Of a stretch of DNA of 64,000 bases, positions 36,988 through 48,354 are shown piece after piece; the first letter of the stretch is position 1, and each line of letters opens with the position of its first letter. The stretch lies in assembly GCA_028274465.1 (NCBI GenBank), contig CM051458.1, positions 102,378,855 through 102,442,854 on the forward strand, given 5' to 3'. Source of the DNA: Plantago ovata (lineage: Eukaryota > Streptophyta > Magnoliopsida > Lamiales > Plantaginaceae). The notes beneath the pieces are model-generated. The model did no database searches. It was not told the DNA's origin and was given only the letters and a program-made list of their open reading frames with translations. Both the position numbers and the translations under genes were made by a program.

Positions 36988-38137
36988 AAGGCCTGCTGCA
37001 GTCCCAGGTTCTTTATCCAGTGGGAGATTGAGCTTCTTGATTATGAGAAGCAAAGGTTTCAAACTTCTATTTTTACCTTCTGTTTTCCCCAATTATATAG
37101 ATTTTTGTGTTTACATTTTTTTTTTTTTTTATAATGTGTGTAACCATTGATACAGGACTGGACCAGGTTCAATTTTTTTTTATATGTTGTAGGAGAAGGG
37201 CAAGGTTGGGAGCAACCCAGGGAACCTTATGAAGTCAAAGTTTGTTATGTAACTGTTTATGCTATCACTTGGTGAGTCTTATCTTTTGCCTATCTCCAAA
37301 CCACGGCGGAGCATTTTCTTTTTTCTCATTCCAGCTTTTTGACACAACAGACACTATGAATTCTCGTTCTTGTGCCATTTTAGTTTTCTTCATGGTACTG
37401 TTAAATTACTCTTTTCATTGTTAACAGGCTTTCAACAACGTCAGCAGACGGCAAGTTGATCTTTCACATAATCATGGCAAGAACCTTTTTTTCTTCGCTT
37501 TTGGAAAATCTGAGGTAAGTGGTGTGGCAATGATAAATGTTCCTACTGCAGGTTCTACGAATGGAGCTTTTGCAAATCTGTCTAATCCAGATTATTACGA
37601 TGATATTAATAATATTTATTTTATTCACTGTCCTTTCCTTTTCTATCTCTGTCCTCTGAATTAGATACCTAAGGGTCTGGAGATGGGAGTGGGAAGGATG
37701 TCACGGGGAGAAAAGGCAGTAATTTATGTCCTCATTCCATCCATACAAGTTTATTCAGAATTCACCTTGAAGTGGGGTTGGTACACTTTATTCAGGTGAT
37801 ATGTCTTTCTTTGCTAAGCTCTAGTATACCTACATTGTTCTTAATGAATTCATTATTCAGAAAGAGAAAGCAGATAACTTCATGTTGAGATTACTATGTG
37901 AAAAACTGCTACAAAATAATGTTGTTTATTTATCTTTTTTCCACAAAAAGATTGGATATTGCCGAGCTGTAAAGTTTTCAGGAAATAAGTGTTTTTTTTT
38001 TTGTTTTTTTTGGCGCATTTATTTATTCTAGATTTGATGTCATTTTTACCATTTCATTTTTATTAATGCTGAAATTTTAGGTGTAAGATGTGCCCGGAGA
38101 TGGACGCTTATAAAATGCCGCCTGCGTGATGGAAGAG
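36988..38137 (+). pseudogene. PASTICCINO1-like FKBP immunophilin pseudogene
   Basis: Five exon-like segments in the right order match the middle of PASTICCINO1 (PAS1), a large FKBP-type peptidyl-prolyl isomerase with TPR repeats that takes part in very-long-chain fatty acid synthesis and cell division. They are RPAAVPG and IQWEIELLDYEK (about 36988-37042), DWTRFNF after a CAG acceptor (37156), WEQPREPYEVKV (about 37205-37242), ADGKLIF then EPFFFAFGKSE before GTAAGT (37440-37513), IPKGLEMGVGRMSRGEKAVIYV (37665-37797), and DGRLIK-like plus CRLRDGR (38080-38137). Frame changes within several segments show decay. Introns are retained, so it arose by DNA duplication, not from mRNA. Both ends of the gene are missing. 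Confidence 0.8.
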
Positions 38138-40127
38138 GTCAATTTAATTTCATGTTTTCTTGAAGTACGAGGACGTATGAACTTATATTTCAAATTTCTT
38201 ATCTGAAGAAACAAAGAAACATTCTAGGAGATGAATTCTGATGTTTGTCAACTCTAAGAGCTCGTAAGTTTCCCTTTTCCTTCACCATCACCAGCAAGCA
38301 TCTATTTACATACGACGAATCATACTTATTTTGGAATTAATCTACTTTGATGCAATGATCAGGATGTTGAACACTTCGAGATTCGTGAAGTTCTTCGCTG
38401 TAAGTTTTGCTTCCTCCAATTTTATATGCCTGCTGATGATAAACTAGGTCACAAGTAATTAAACTGAATTTTCGTTAATTATTGGGCTTTTGTTCATGTT
38501 CGTCAAATTCTGCTTTCATTGGTTCCAACTTCCAAGTATTGGTAGTATGTTGAATTGCTTTGTTCATCTGAGTACTTAGCGTTTTGTGAATGGGTAGAAG
38601 TTAATTGTGGAGAATTAGGAATGTGGAAATTCAGGTGGATAGTTGCTTAGAATGTGGAATTCATGTGCCGACATTTTGCATACTGTTTTGTTCCATAGGG
38701 CTTTAGGGCTCGTGCGCCCAAGGGATGTTTATCCGGATACGTATGTAAGTGATTTAAGTATCTTAAGTAATGTATAGGTTTTTGTTGTCATTCTGCAATA
38801 GTATATTGCTTTACCGTGTTTTCTTAACTGAAAATATTTGGTACTCCCTTCTATCTTTTTTATTTGTCATTTAAGAATTTCACACATATTAAAAAGGACC
38901 TATTACTAGCTTTGTAGTTATAAAAATTATTCTCAAAAGCCTATTAATATTAATATAATAGTGTATTGATAGTAATAAATATAGGGACAAAAGAGATTTA
39001 AGTCTATTAGTATCAATCATTATACGTAAATTGACAATTATTTGTGTTATAATAAAATTTCTAAAGTGACAACTAAAAAAATAGGAGGGTGTATTAATTT
39101 GTGAAAATTCTATACTATGTTATTATGAAATAATTAAAAGCAACTAGAAGTTGGTGTACTTGTAAAGTTATTCAAACCAGCATAACTATCCAACTAGGGG
39201 CTGAAGTATTAACCATTAAGTATCGGAACCGACGATTCTGATAAAACATGAGTTATAATCAGTTTGGAAATGAAGTTTAGCACTTTGAATTGATTAATTT
39301 TATTGGATTTGTAGGTTCAAGATTCCGTCTAAATAATGCGGAACGATGAGTTGATGTTGCATGGAAAGCCTAGATTTAATCCGACTTCATTTTTTATTAC
39401 ATGGATGGGGAATAGGTATGATGAGCTTCTGATGGTGTAGCAATAAAAGTGTCTACGGATGGTTTAGATTAACAAGAACTATATATGTTGATGTGGATGA
39501 ATACACCGTCACCACTGAACTTCAATTTTTGTTTCTCAACTGTTACGAAATTGGTTAAAATGGTTTAATTTTGAAAAGTTCACTCTCTCCAAAATTGCAG
39601 GCATTACGTTAATGGATCTAGATATTATATGGTTATATTATGTCGTTTGGTTTGATTCATACATTAAGAATCAATCAACTTCCATAAGCTTAAGTGTACA
39701 TGACTATGGAATAAAATATACTGGTCCTGCGAAAGCTTGTAAGTATAATTAGGTTTGCATTCGAAAGATCAAACCTTTTTCTCACGGAACCATGGTTTTT
39801 AGGTGGCTCAGCCATGAGCCCATGAGAACAATATCTATTTTAAAAATGAACTAGAGTTGGATCTAATGGCTAATAACTCCATCGAGCATATATATTGCAT
39901 TTAGTTTTTTGTCATAAACAAACTTTAAAAAATTATGATACTAGAATTATCGCTTGTCACGCATACGCATTCTAGCTTATAAATAGTTAATACTCGTAAC
40001 TATACATACTAAATTGTTTTTCTTCTGAACTTAATCTCATGTTGGAAAAATAAAAAATAGTATATATTGATGATAATAATGATAATTGAACCTGGGTGGC
40101 TATAATCATAAATATGATACTAATACC
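38138..40127. other. Intergenic DNA
   Basis: No gene supported. Apart from the Stowaway-like MITE at 38842-39093 and ordinary AT-rich DNA I see nothing definite. A segment at 38355-38400 could be another PAS1 exon, but does not match well enough to claim. Confidence 0.4.
38842..39093. mobile_element. Stowaway-like MITE
   Basis: About 250 AT-rich bases with imperfect inverted ends: TACTCCCTTCTATCTTTTTT on the left and, inverted, TACACCCTCCTATTTTTTTA on the right; the similarity continues through TTGTCA. Ends of the form TACTCCCTCCGTCC with a TA target are typical of the Tc1/mariner-related Stowaway family. Several mismatches suggest an old copy. Confidence 0.6.
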
Positions 40128-41150
40128 TTTTTTTTTGGAACGTAGATCAATTTTCTATTATCCAAAACAAAGTTAGTACACGCGATCCAGTGATTCAGGC
40201 CACTCTTTACCTATCTCACATCACCTCACAGGACAATATAATGAAACAAGTAGAGCTTACAGCAAGGAAAAGATAAAAAGAGAACAAAGCAACGTGTTGT
40301 GTTTTAGCAGAGTCGCATTCCTGTTTTTGTCAGTTCAGTATCCCCATGCACCTTGTTTAACTATCCTTTAATATTCTCACACAGTCGGGCGTCGTCATCA
40401 AAGTGAGAAAGTATCACCCGATTCTTTCGTTGGGTCCGGACGCCATAGATGGTCTCAGCAACAACTAGTTTCAGTAGCAGTGCCTTCTTTCCCTTACCCC
40501 CAGTCCTTCGACTGGTGTTGCACCCCTATCCAACTCAGTATTCCCTTCCAAATGGTCTGCGTATAGCAGCATTCAAAGAACAGATGACTAACATACTCGA
40601 CTTGCTGACAAAACACACATAATCCATCATTAGGCATACCAAATCGATCTCGTCAGTCGATCTTTAGTATAAAGCTTTTCTTGCACACATAACCACATAA
40701 TAAATAAAGCTCTGGGTCTGGCTCCATTTGATAAGAAGAGTTATACCACTCAACCCTCGGCTTCTCCCCTTTGATCTCATGATACATAGCCTGCGTGGGA
40801 AATTTAGTCATACCATCCAATCCAGCCCACGTTTGGCTACCGGTAGCATATGTCCTCATCTTCATAATGCTTTTCAGAATCCACGAGCAATTTTTAATGG
40901 AATCAAAATCCATTACCTGTGTATGTTTTATGTATTACGCATGGACCCATCGTACCATAATTATCAGCTTTTTCAGTGAGGTTCCAGAGAAGTTTCATCA
41001 TGGTTGCTTTATTCCAGCAAGTGAGGTCGACTATGTTAGCCCCCCCCCCCCAGAATTTTTTGTGTTGCATACTTTGTCCCACGCAACAGGAGCTTTTCTT
41101 GTTATTTACTCCTTCCCACTCCACGGATAATAACGACATAATCCTTCAAT
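40128..41150 (-). mobile_element. LINE reverse-transcriptase 3' fragment
   Basis: Read on the minus strand, neighbouring frames give the C-terminal zinc-binding region (zf-RVT) of a plant L1-type LINE: a CWNKATMMKLLWNL block near 41010, CSWILKSI, KGEKPRVEWYN, then RFGMPNDGLCVFCQQVE ... VSHLFFEC and TIWKGILSWIGVQHQ near 40500. Frameshifts and stops separate them. The minus-strand 3' end at 40128-40136 is a run of nine A (T on the given strand), consistent with the poly-A tail. A run of 12 C at 41040-41051 replaces the usual EGGLGI glycine codons. Confidence 0.8.
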
Positions 41151-41215
41151 ATGGCTTATGACTTTCTTTGGTAGAAATACTTGCAACCCATAGTTTGTGA
41201 TTGAATACATACACT

Positions 41216-41398
41216 TTACATATGAGAAGTAACAGTAGAAGTAGGAGGTGGCATTGTAGAAGATGAAGTAGCAGAAGAAGTAGGAGATGGCATTGTAGAA
41301 GATGAAGTAGCTACTGAAATGTGGGAGAATGAAGGTGACTTGGTTAGCATCAGAAAGACCACAAACAAAACCACAACTCTCCAGATCTTACAAACCAT
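41216..41398 (-). CDS. Candidate small secreted Ser/Thr/Pro-rich peptide
   Basis: A 60-codon frame. Residues 1-26 look like a signal peptide (basic KIWR, then hydrophobic VVVLFVVFLML, then a polar stretch SPSFSHIS). The mature part is a duplicated motif, ATSSSTMPSPTSS then ATSSSTMPPPTST, of the Ser/Thr/Pro kind found in arabinogalactan-peptide precursors, but there is no GPI-anchor tail. The underlying DNA repeats TGTAGAAGATGAAGTAGC with a period near 36-39 bases. No homologue is recognised and no TATA box is evident; its upstream side is a dispersed repeat. It could be chance. Confidence 0.3.
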   Translation of the reverse strand: MVCKIWRVVVLFVVFLMLTKSPSFSHISVATSSSTMPSPTSSATSSSTMPPPTSTVTSHM

Positions 41399-41469
41399 TA
41401 TACCATAGCAATTTTTAATAATCTCGGTTAATTTCGAATTCAATATTGCTAGTGCTACAGCGGACTGGC

Positions 41470-41690
41470 AATATTGAATTTGAGAATAATTTATAGCACC
41501 AATGATGTTTGACGAGTAAATTTCACAATAATGTAGTAGAATAATCACGCTCGACACAATTATTTGGTAAGTTCTCTAGCTATCAAGAAAAAAGATGAAA
41601 GAAAAAGTTCGTCGTTGATTCTAATTGATTTTTATTCATCATTTGTAAAGTTACTATTCCCGGCCGAATCACGACGGGTGTGTCTCAAAC
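41470..41690. repeat. Dispersed copy of the 23.6-24.0 kb repeat
   Basis: Matches 23580-23720 and 23840-24040: TTTATAGCACCAATG, TGTTTGACG, AATTATTTGGTAA, the purine run AAGATGAAAGAAAAAG, TTTTTATTCATCATTTGT and GGCCGAATCAC. It shows that the minisatellite and its flank moved or were duplicated as one unit. Confidence 0.7.
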
Positions 41691-41984
41691 ATATTTGTAG
41701 CTTCCGTGGTTAAAGTATGTGGGCGAAATGTCACTTTTATTACTCTTCCATTTTGCGGATTGAGAGGGTGTTGGACTTGTAAGGGTTTGGAAATTGGTCT
41801 TGTTTGAATTTTCTCGTTACGAATACAATGACCTTTGTTCGATTGTTCACGTACAGTTTGCACACAAAGATATATTTATAAATAATTATAATTATATATA
41901 CTAAAAAAAGAATTTCTTCTGAAGATAGATCTCAGGTTGGAAAAATAAAAATTTATAACAAAGAAAACTACAATCTTATTCAAG

Positions 41985-43876
41985 ATGCAGACCGGCGTGT
42001 CTTTTTAATCCTATGCTATGCTGAGGGAAGAATTGAGTTTTGATCATTTTTAACCCAGGAGGAAACATTCAAATCAAGATTGAGTTTGGTTCTTGGCTGC
42101 GAAAACGACAGTCTCTCACATAAGGCATAGGGGAATGAAACATTTTTCATTTTAGATATGATTCGCCCAAACATATCCGTCCCACAGAAATACTCCCTCC
42201 CATTGAGAGGATCCCTCCCTGCATTGTAAACGTGGAAGGACCACTTGTTCTGGGAGAGCAACACGTCGAACAACCACTTGTTTTAGCAGACTGGGACTGT
42301 GTGGCTGGAGGATCGAATCCTTTTCCGTACAAGTCATCTTCCACTCCGACGAGAGCCCTGACAGCGTATTTGAGTTCCCATATCATCAGATGGGAGTTCA
42401 ACGGGAAAATTGCAGTATTAGTCCCCTATGTCAAGGTCCACTTCATTTTTGGTCCGTATAAAATGATATACGGTCCTCTACGGCTGATGTGGCAACGAAT
42501 TAGTCATAGAGCGTGATTTTGTGGCGCGTTTTTGGTCCTGACTTTGGCAATTTTGGTCCTCTAAACACACATGGCAACGATTTGATGAATGGAGTCGAAT
42601 TGGAGGACGAATTCAGCCGAATTGGGAGCATAGAAAAGACATAGCTACCATCTTCTTCCTTAAAAACATCTTGAACTCAATGCAGCAGGTAAATGAATGT
42701 GTATAACGGGTATTGCAGCAGGTTCAATCCAACTTAATAATGCTCTGTTTTATTAACGATAAGAGCAAATACGGCGAATTATTAAAACTGTTACCTGGCA
42801 TAGCTATGTTTGACACTCCATCTATATAGCCTACCTAGAGACTTCTTCTTCTACTCTTGAATTCACATCAGTGTTGTTATTCTGCTTTTGTTTTCCGCTC
42901 CTTAATACAGTTTCACCTTTCTTTTAGTCTCACCTCAGTTTTTTTAAACAAATGAATCAATCCAACCATAATAAAATATACAAAACATTATGTTATGAAT
43001 AAGTCCTCGCATTGCCTAGAACTCTATGCTATCAACAAAAACGATAAAAAGTGTCAAAAGTAGGAAATCATGAAAGTGCAAGTGCTCTGTAAAGCTTCTA
43101 GTGTAAGCACCGTCTTCTGCTATTCATCTTTGGTAAAAATATGTTATAGAAACACCGTTTTTTGCTATTCATCTATGCATCAAGTGGATTAGATTTGTAA
43201 GATTCTTTTATTAACTAACTTTGTACAGAGTTTGATTAAATCAAGTTTTGAGAGAGTGAATTTTGGGGCTTTTACTAAGGCAGGGAGTATTTTTGGGAAA
43301 TGGTCATCCAATTCCCTCCAATAGATGAGAAGGATGTGTAAAGTTCAAAGCGTCATTAACAAGTTAGAAACTAAATTCGTAAACAAAATCACAGATCTCT
43401 TGTCACTCTCCTTCCGGATATGAGAGATTAGTGAAGCTCTGTTTTCTTAAGAAAAACAGAGACAGAGCTTGCTAGAGTGTGTATGTGTGTTTTGTGTGTG
43501 ACTGGGCATGATTTGGCATGTATAATCTGAGTGGAGGCGAATTATACGGGTATACGGCGCTCTGGCCGCGTATACGGCGAATTCTACGCTGATAAAGGAC
43601 TGAATTCGCAGAATTCGTCATAATTCGGACCAAAACCGAAGTGGACTTTGACATAGAGGACCAAAAGTGCAATTTTCCCGGAGTTCAACTAATGAACATG
43701 GTTTGGAGAATCGTGACCTGGAAAATGATTTAGAAGGTCTTGACCATAGTGATCTTTAAGATGATTTGCAGAATCATGAACATGGCTATCCTGAAGATGT
43801 TTTGCATAATCATGAACATGGTTATCTCGAAGATGATTTCGAGAAAGAAATTGAATTCAGTGTTTTTGATGATTAG
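41985..43876 (+). pseudogene. Gene-X fragment, copy 3, split by a MULE
   Basis: The plus strand matches the two gene-X copies at 58.9-61.0 kb. YDSPKHIRPTEILP, IERIPP and VNVEGP near 42160-42230 correspond to YDSPKNIHPSEMLARLESIPP in those copies. The match stops at 42402 where a transposon is inserted and resumes at 43690 with an acidic tail rich in DDL, NHEHGY and EDDFEKEIEFSVFDD before TAG at 43874. Frameshifts and a stop in the tail show decay. Family unknown: an acidic C-terminus ending in EIEFS-x-FDD is the constant part. Confidence 0.65.
42403..43679. mobile_element. Non-autonomous MULE-type element
   Basis: 1277 bases bounded by a perfect 10-bp duplication GGAGTTCAAC (42393-42402 and 43680-43689). 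Terminal inverted repeats of over 50 bases begin GGGAAAATTGCA on both ends and continue with GTCC(C/T)CTATGTCAA and GTCCACTTC. Uninterrupted target sites exist in both other copies of the host sequence, near 59256-59265 and 60883-60892, which proves the insertion. No transposase frame. The interior near the right end repeats GTATACGGCG. A 10-bp duplication and long TIRs indicate a Mutator-like element. Confidence 0.92.
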
Positions 43877-44017
43877 CTTTGTAGTCACAAACCGGCATAA
43901 GAGTGTCTTTTTAGGCTAGCAGTACAATAAAAAACTCTTTAGCAGTACCAGTACATATAAAAAGTGTTTCTTTTTTTTAATAATAATTATTTTTTATTTT
44001 TTTTATTTTTCTTGCAG

Positions 44018-44303
44018 CATGAATACATTTTGTATGCAGAGTCATATTGATATAATAAGATTTAGAAGAATCAATAGTAGACTACTGGTATATACAAGAG
44101 TGTAATTTTTATAGCATGAGCACATTTATATATGTAGGATCATATGATATAATCAGATTTAGAAGAATAAGTACCAGACTAATAGTACATATAAAGATTG
44201 TATTTTTAGCAGCATGATTACATTTATATGCAGAATCATATGCTATAATATTACTTAGAAGAATGAGTACCGGACTACTGGTACATATAAAGATTGTATA
44301 TTT
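44018..44303. repeat. Three-copy tandem repeat of ~96 bp
   Basis: Units start at 44018, 44113 and 44211 with AGCATGA(A/G/T)(T/C)ACATTT and contain TTTAGAAGAAT and a GTACATATAA-like end. A partial unit (GTACCAGTACATATAAAAA) precedes them near 43950. AT-rich, no coding sign. Confidence 0.75.
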
Positions 44304-44425
44304 AGACCGTCCGCAATGGGAAAGACATGAGAGGATGGCATGGCGATGCGCCATGCCGAGTCGTTGCTGCTCCAACGCAGCACCGACGCCGTGGCAAGCC
44401 AAACCCCGGCGTGGGACTTCTGAGT
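44303..44425. mobile_element. GC-rich relic with a Harbinger-like terminal repeat
   Basis: Begins TTAGACCGTCCGCAATGG, close to the inverted right end of the Harbinger element at 25426-29167 (TTAGACCGGCTGCATCGG), and goes on with GC-rich CATGGCGATGCGCCATGCC and CCCCGGCGTGGGAC, again like that element's subterminal DNA. No matching other end was found, so this is a solo or truncated end. Confidence 0.55.
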
Positions 44426-45473
44426 TTTCATTTCCAGGTTTGAGTGGTAACCCCTTACACAATATATAAATACTCTAAGAAACCGTTCAATCTAATAGAA
44501 AACAACAAACACCACACATGTTATATAAACACACTAAGAAATCATTCAATTAATCTAAAAAGACTGAGATAGTATGTATTACTTTTTATTGGTAACATAA
44601 TGGTTAATTGGTGGAAGTGATATCATTTGTATTTAAGTGTATATAGCGTGTGAGATGTGAACAAGTTTGGTAAAATGACTAATTATTTATAGGAATTATT
44701 ATAATTAGCCCAAATATTTAGAAGGATCTCTTATATTATAGAACATTCATTGATCATTGCATTCAAGTGTATATACAGTGTGAGATCTCGACAAATATGG
44801 TAAATGACTAATTCATTTGAATTACAGTAACTAAGTCAAGGATCTAGAATGATTTCATTTTTTTAATAATATGTTGGTTGGGACGCTTATGAAAATTTGT
44901 CACATGGCCCCAATATGCTTTTTTGAAACGGATGGCCCCAATATGCTTGAGCCGGTCCTATGACAATTACTGAAAGATTTGTCATATATGGTTCTTAGAA
45001 TTGATATTCGTTGATATTTTTTTTAACTTGCTAACAATCACATTAATGTTAAGAAAGCAAATTGGAGCTTTGATGCTCCGATTTGGACATCTCCATAACG
45101 GAGCTTCGGTGGTGGCGTTTGATCATCCTTCAATGTTATACGAGAGTATAAAGGAGGCGTTGTGCCTAGCATATGTTAAATCAAAAGTCAGAAGTCATAA
45201 TGCAAATGCAAAAGTATCATGTCAAAGTGTCTGTTTTGACAACATTTTAGGATTGATAAGATTTTTTGAAGCCCCATATTCAAAGTACTAGCCCAACATA
45301 ATAGCCCACTAGTATACCAAGTTCTCGGCTAATTCGCGAATCGAACGCAATTTGTTTTTCTGAAAGACGCGAATTACTGTTTCGGTAAATAAGTTCTACG
45401 TAATGTTCTAATATACCCATGGTTCTCTTGTGCCTCAAACTCAATCACCTTCAACTCCCTCATCTGAGCTCCA
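44426..45473. other. Intergenic DNA with one unassigned frame
   Basis: Includes a 78-codon plus-strand stretch ending at 45291 (IGALMLRFGHLHNGAS ... CLAYVKSKVRSHN) that reads more protein-like than its surroundings. No family is recognised. Short variants of GTGTATATA(G/C)(C/A)GTGTGAGAT near 44640 and 44770 form another local duplication. Confidence 0.35.
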
Positions 45474-45678
45474 ATGGCTCCCACTCCAGAACCACCTCTC
45501 TTCGTCCCTTCCACCTCTTCCTCCGCCGGAGAAACGCCTCCGAGTTTAATTGCCTTGGACGGAGACTCTCGACTTTACGTTTGGGATTCTAACAAACGCT
45601 GCATTTACCAAATCTCCCTCCGCTTGGAATTTGGATGAACCCGACCCGACTTCCATCCTCGCCGCCTCGCCTTCTAAG
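45474..45678 (+). pseudogene. NUP88/MOS7 nucleoporin first-exon fragment
   Basis: The ATG at 45474 opens a frame with LIALDGDSRLYVWDSNKRC and IYQISLRL. After a one-base shift it goes on as DEPDPTSILAASPSK, followed by AAG/GTCC that may be an old splice donor. The order WDG-SRLYxWDS-K-C ... ISxRL ... EPDPTSxLAASPSKVL is that of the beginning of plant Nup88 (MOS7), a nuclear-pore WD/beta-propeller protein involved in nuclear export and immunity. The normal N-terminus is replaced and the rest of the gene is absent, so it is a captured or duplicated fragment. Family assignment is from memory of the conserved motif. Confidence 0.65.
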
Positions 45679-46099
45679 GTCCGATTCCTTTTCCCCGAGC
45701 AAATTAAGTTCGTTTTGATTGGCGTTTGTATTATCATATGATGAAAATTAGGGTTTAAAAGAGGTTTATGAAGCTTTTATTGGTAATGATTAATTCATTT
45801 GAGGGAAATTAACCTAGGGTAGTTATTTTGGACTGCCATGATGTGTTTGGGTGATAATTAGAGATTAGTTTGCTTGGCGAAATTCACATAGCTTGGCTGC
45901 ATATGGACTTTTGCTTTTCTTATAGGTATTGAAGGCATATATATAGGCATTGAGTTTTGAGGTTAATAAGATTTAAATCAACAGAAATGTCTTATTCCTG
46001 GGTGAGGAGGTCTATGCGTTATGTACCTATATGGTACTCCATTGACATCTACTGACAGGTAATAGTACTACTCATGATGGATCAAAAAGTATTGTAGAG

Positions 46100-47260
46100 T
46101 TGGATTAGCCTAGTGACCAAACGGAGGGTCTGCTAGCTCGAGAGATTTCATCAAGAACTTTCTTTCTGATCATGAGAAACTGTCAGATATCAAGTTACGT
46201 TTCCAGGCTTTGTTGAGGAACATAGGTTCAGTCATTTGCTCATGTTTCACCAACTGATTAATCAACTTGGATAGGGAACAGAGTATCGGGGATTTACTTG
46301 GTTAGGTTCAGTCATTTACTCATGGTTTCCAATATGCAGTAATTCTTCACAGAATAAGACAAGAATCTCCGAATGTTCATTTACCGGGCTTCTTTGATCT
46401 GCTGCTTCACAACTGGAAGGATCTCATGTATTGTGAATCTGATGCAGCCAATAATTTAAAAGACCAGTGCCAAGCGATACATGAGATCATGGTTCTTTTC
46501 AGATCATCTATTCAGAATTTCACAACTAGCCCCACTTGAAATGAAGAAGAACAGAAGCTTTGTTGAAGAACAGAATTATCACTGATGCGGGATATGTCGC
46601 AGGATATCTACTCGATTCGTTTGCTGTTGAACCGTGTCCTGTCTCATGCACCCTTCGTTTGATTTCTGAGTTTACGGAACACATCAATCTAATTAAAGGT
46701 ATAATGGAAGAGAACAGGAAAAATGGTGGGTTTCGAGGTTGAGATGAAATTAATAAAGGATATACTCTATAGTCGGAAGTAGCTAAATGTGGTCTCCATT
46801 GTTGGCATGCCAGCATTAGGGAAGACCACTTTGGCAGGGAAAGTTTATGAGGATCGAACACTTTGATGTATGTGCATGGTGCATTGTCTCCCAAGAGTAT
46901 AACAAGAAGAGAATTGTTTCTTACTATACAATTCTAGGCTACAAACTTGAGGTCACTCTGATCAAATCAAGAAGAGTGAAATAGAGTTATCTGTGATGGT
47001 TCACAAAGAGTTCAAGGGAGGGAGGTACATTATTGTTTATATGACGTTTCGGTGATAGGTGCGTTTATCGGAGTCAAGAATTTCTTTCCTGGTGATAACA
47101 TCGGTAGTCAGATCATGTTATCTAGCCGAAGCAAAGTGATTGGATTACAAGCAAAATTTCATATAGTCATCCCAATGAACTAGGTTTCTTGACTGATGAT
47201 GAGAGTTGGGATCTATATATTGCCGTATATCATTTTATGGTTATATCAGTTGTTCTTTTG
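46100..47260 (+). pseudogene. R1-like CC-NBS-LRR resistance gene relic
   Basis: Plus-strand pieces in order: helical N-terminal parts (KNFLSDHEKLSDIKLRFQAL near 46150; AGYVAGYLLDSFAVEPCP near 46600), then an NB-ARC P-loop VGMPALGKTTLAGKVYEDRT at 46801-46860, RNBS-A FDVCAWCIVSQEYNKK after a frameshift, a kinase-2 region degraded to YIIVYDVSV, and RNBS-B NIGSQIMLSSRSK near 47100. The layout fits the late-blight R1A/R1B-like class of intracellular immune receptors common in asterids. Frameshifts separate the motifs, kinase-2 lacks its acidic pair, and no LRR follows. Clearly non-functional. Confidence 0.8.
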
Positions 47261-47429
47261 AATTGTGGTTAATATTATGCTAACTTTTCGAGGCCTGAGA
47301 TGTTCTTACTACTAGTTCCTAGTGTCTTTTTACGGTTATGCATCAGCTTCTTTTTGCAGTCACTGCAGCTAACTCCATACTCCATCAAGTAACATGCTAT
47401 ACAGCCCCCTACTTTAATTGCTTGTTAAC

Positions 47430-48240
47430 TTGTAGATAGGGAGCATAAGAAATTCTCATGAGTTACACGAAATAAAGATCACAAACATGTAAATTAGGAA
47501 GCCAAAAACAAAGACTCCCGAAGTCTACAGCAAGAAACGAAAAACAGTTGTCCCCAAAAGGCAGCGCCATGCTACAGTACTACTAGAAACAGAGAGCAGG
47601 AAATGCTCACTGTCCTGCTGCCAAAACAGAGCCTCACTAAAGACATGCGAGACCGGATCAATAAACCAATCCTCAGTATGGTTATAAGCATCAAAGTTTT
47701 CCTTTAACCCTTAACCAAGACCAGCAAAGCAACTTGATTTTTTCCAATACTTGCCAATGACACAAATCCACACCATTAAAAAGGAGATCATTTCTAGCTT
47801 TCCAAAGAGTCCAAATGGTTGCAAACCAAAGGACATGCCAACATTTCCTCTTCCCACTTGGCCCCCATCTAGATAAATCCTCCATATTCGCTCCCACAAT
47901 GTTTTGTACCTTACGCCAATGAAAAAGAGCCTCCCAAACCTTCAAAGCAAAATCACAAGTGCCAAAAATATGACATGTATTTTCGACATTCCCATCACAC
48001 CGCTTGCAACTACAATCATTGTTCATGAAGAAGACCCCTCTTTTTTGAAGATTGAACTTAGAATGAATTTTTTTATTGAATCATTTTCCAAATAAAAGTG
48101 CTAATTTTTAGAGGGACTAAGTTGTTCCATATTAATTTTGCCCATCTCTTAGATGGCAAGGTTGCCCACTTCTTGAGTGTTCAACACCACATACTTTGGC
48201 TAACCAAGAGATGAGCTCTATGCTCGAAGGTTACAAACCA
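47430..48240 (-). mobile_element. LINE reverse-transcriptase fragment (zf-RVT end)
   Basis: On the minus strand: WNNLVPLKISTFIWKM near 48110, LQKRGVFFMNND, then CKRCDGNVENTCHIFGTCDFA and VWEALFHWRK, ending with WATIWTLWKARNDLLFNG-like sequence to a stop at 47691. This is the zinc-binding and C-terminal part of an L1-type ORF2. It is a different family from the 40-41 kb fragment. The first half has stops. It lies immediately after the NBS-LRR relic. Confidence 0.75.
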
Positions 48241-48354
48241 ATTGAGGGTATTATTATTATTCACAACTTTTGCATAGCCACAAATTACAATGACACCACC
48301 AACATGAAGCATCAGCCCGATTGCCTACTATTTAGATCTCTATTGAATACTACT

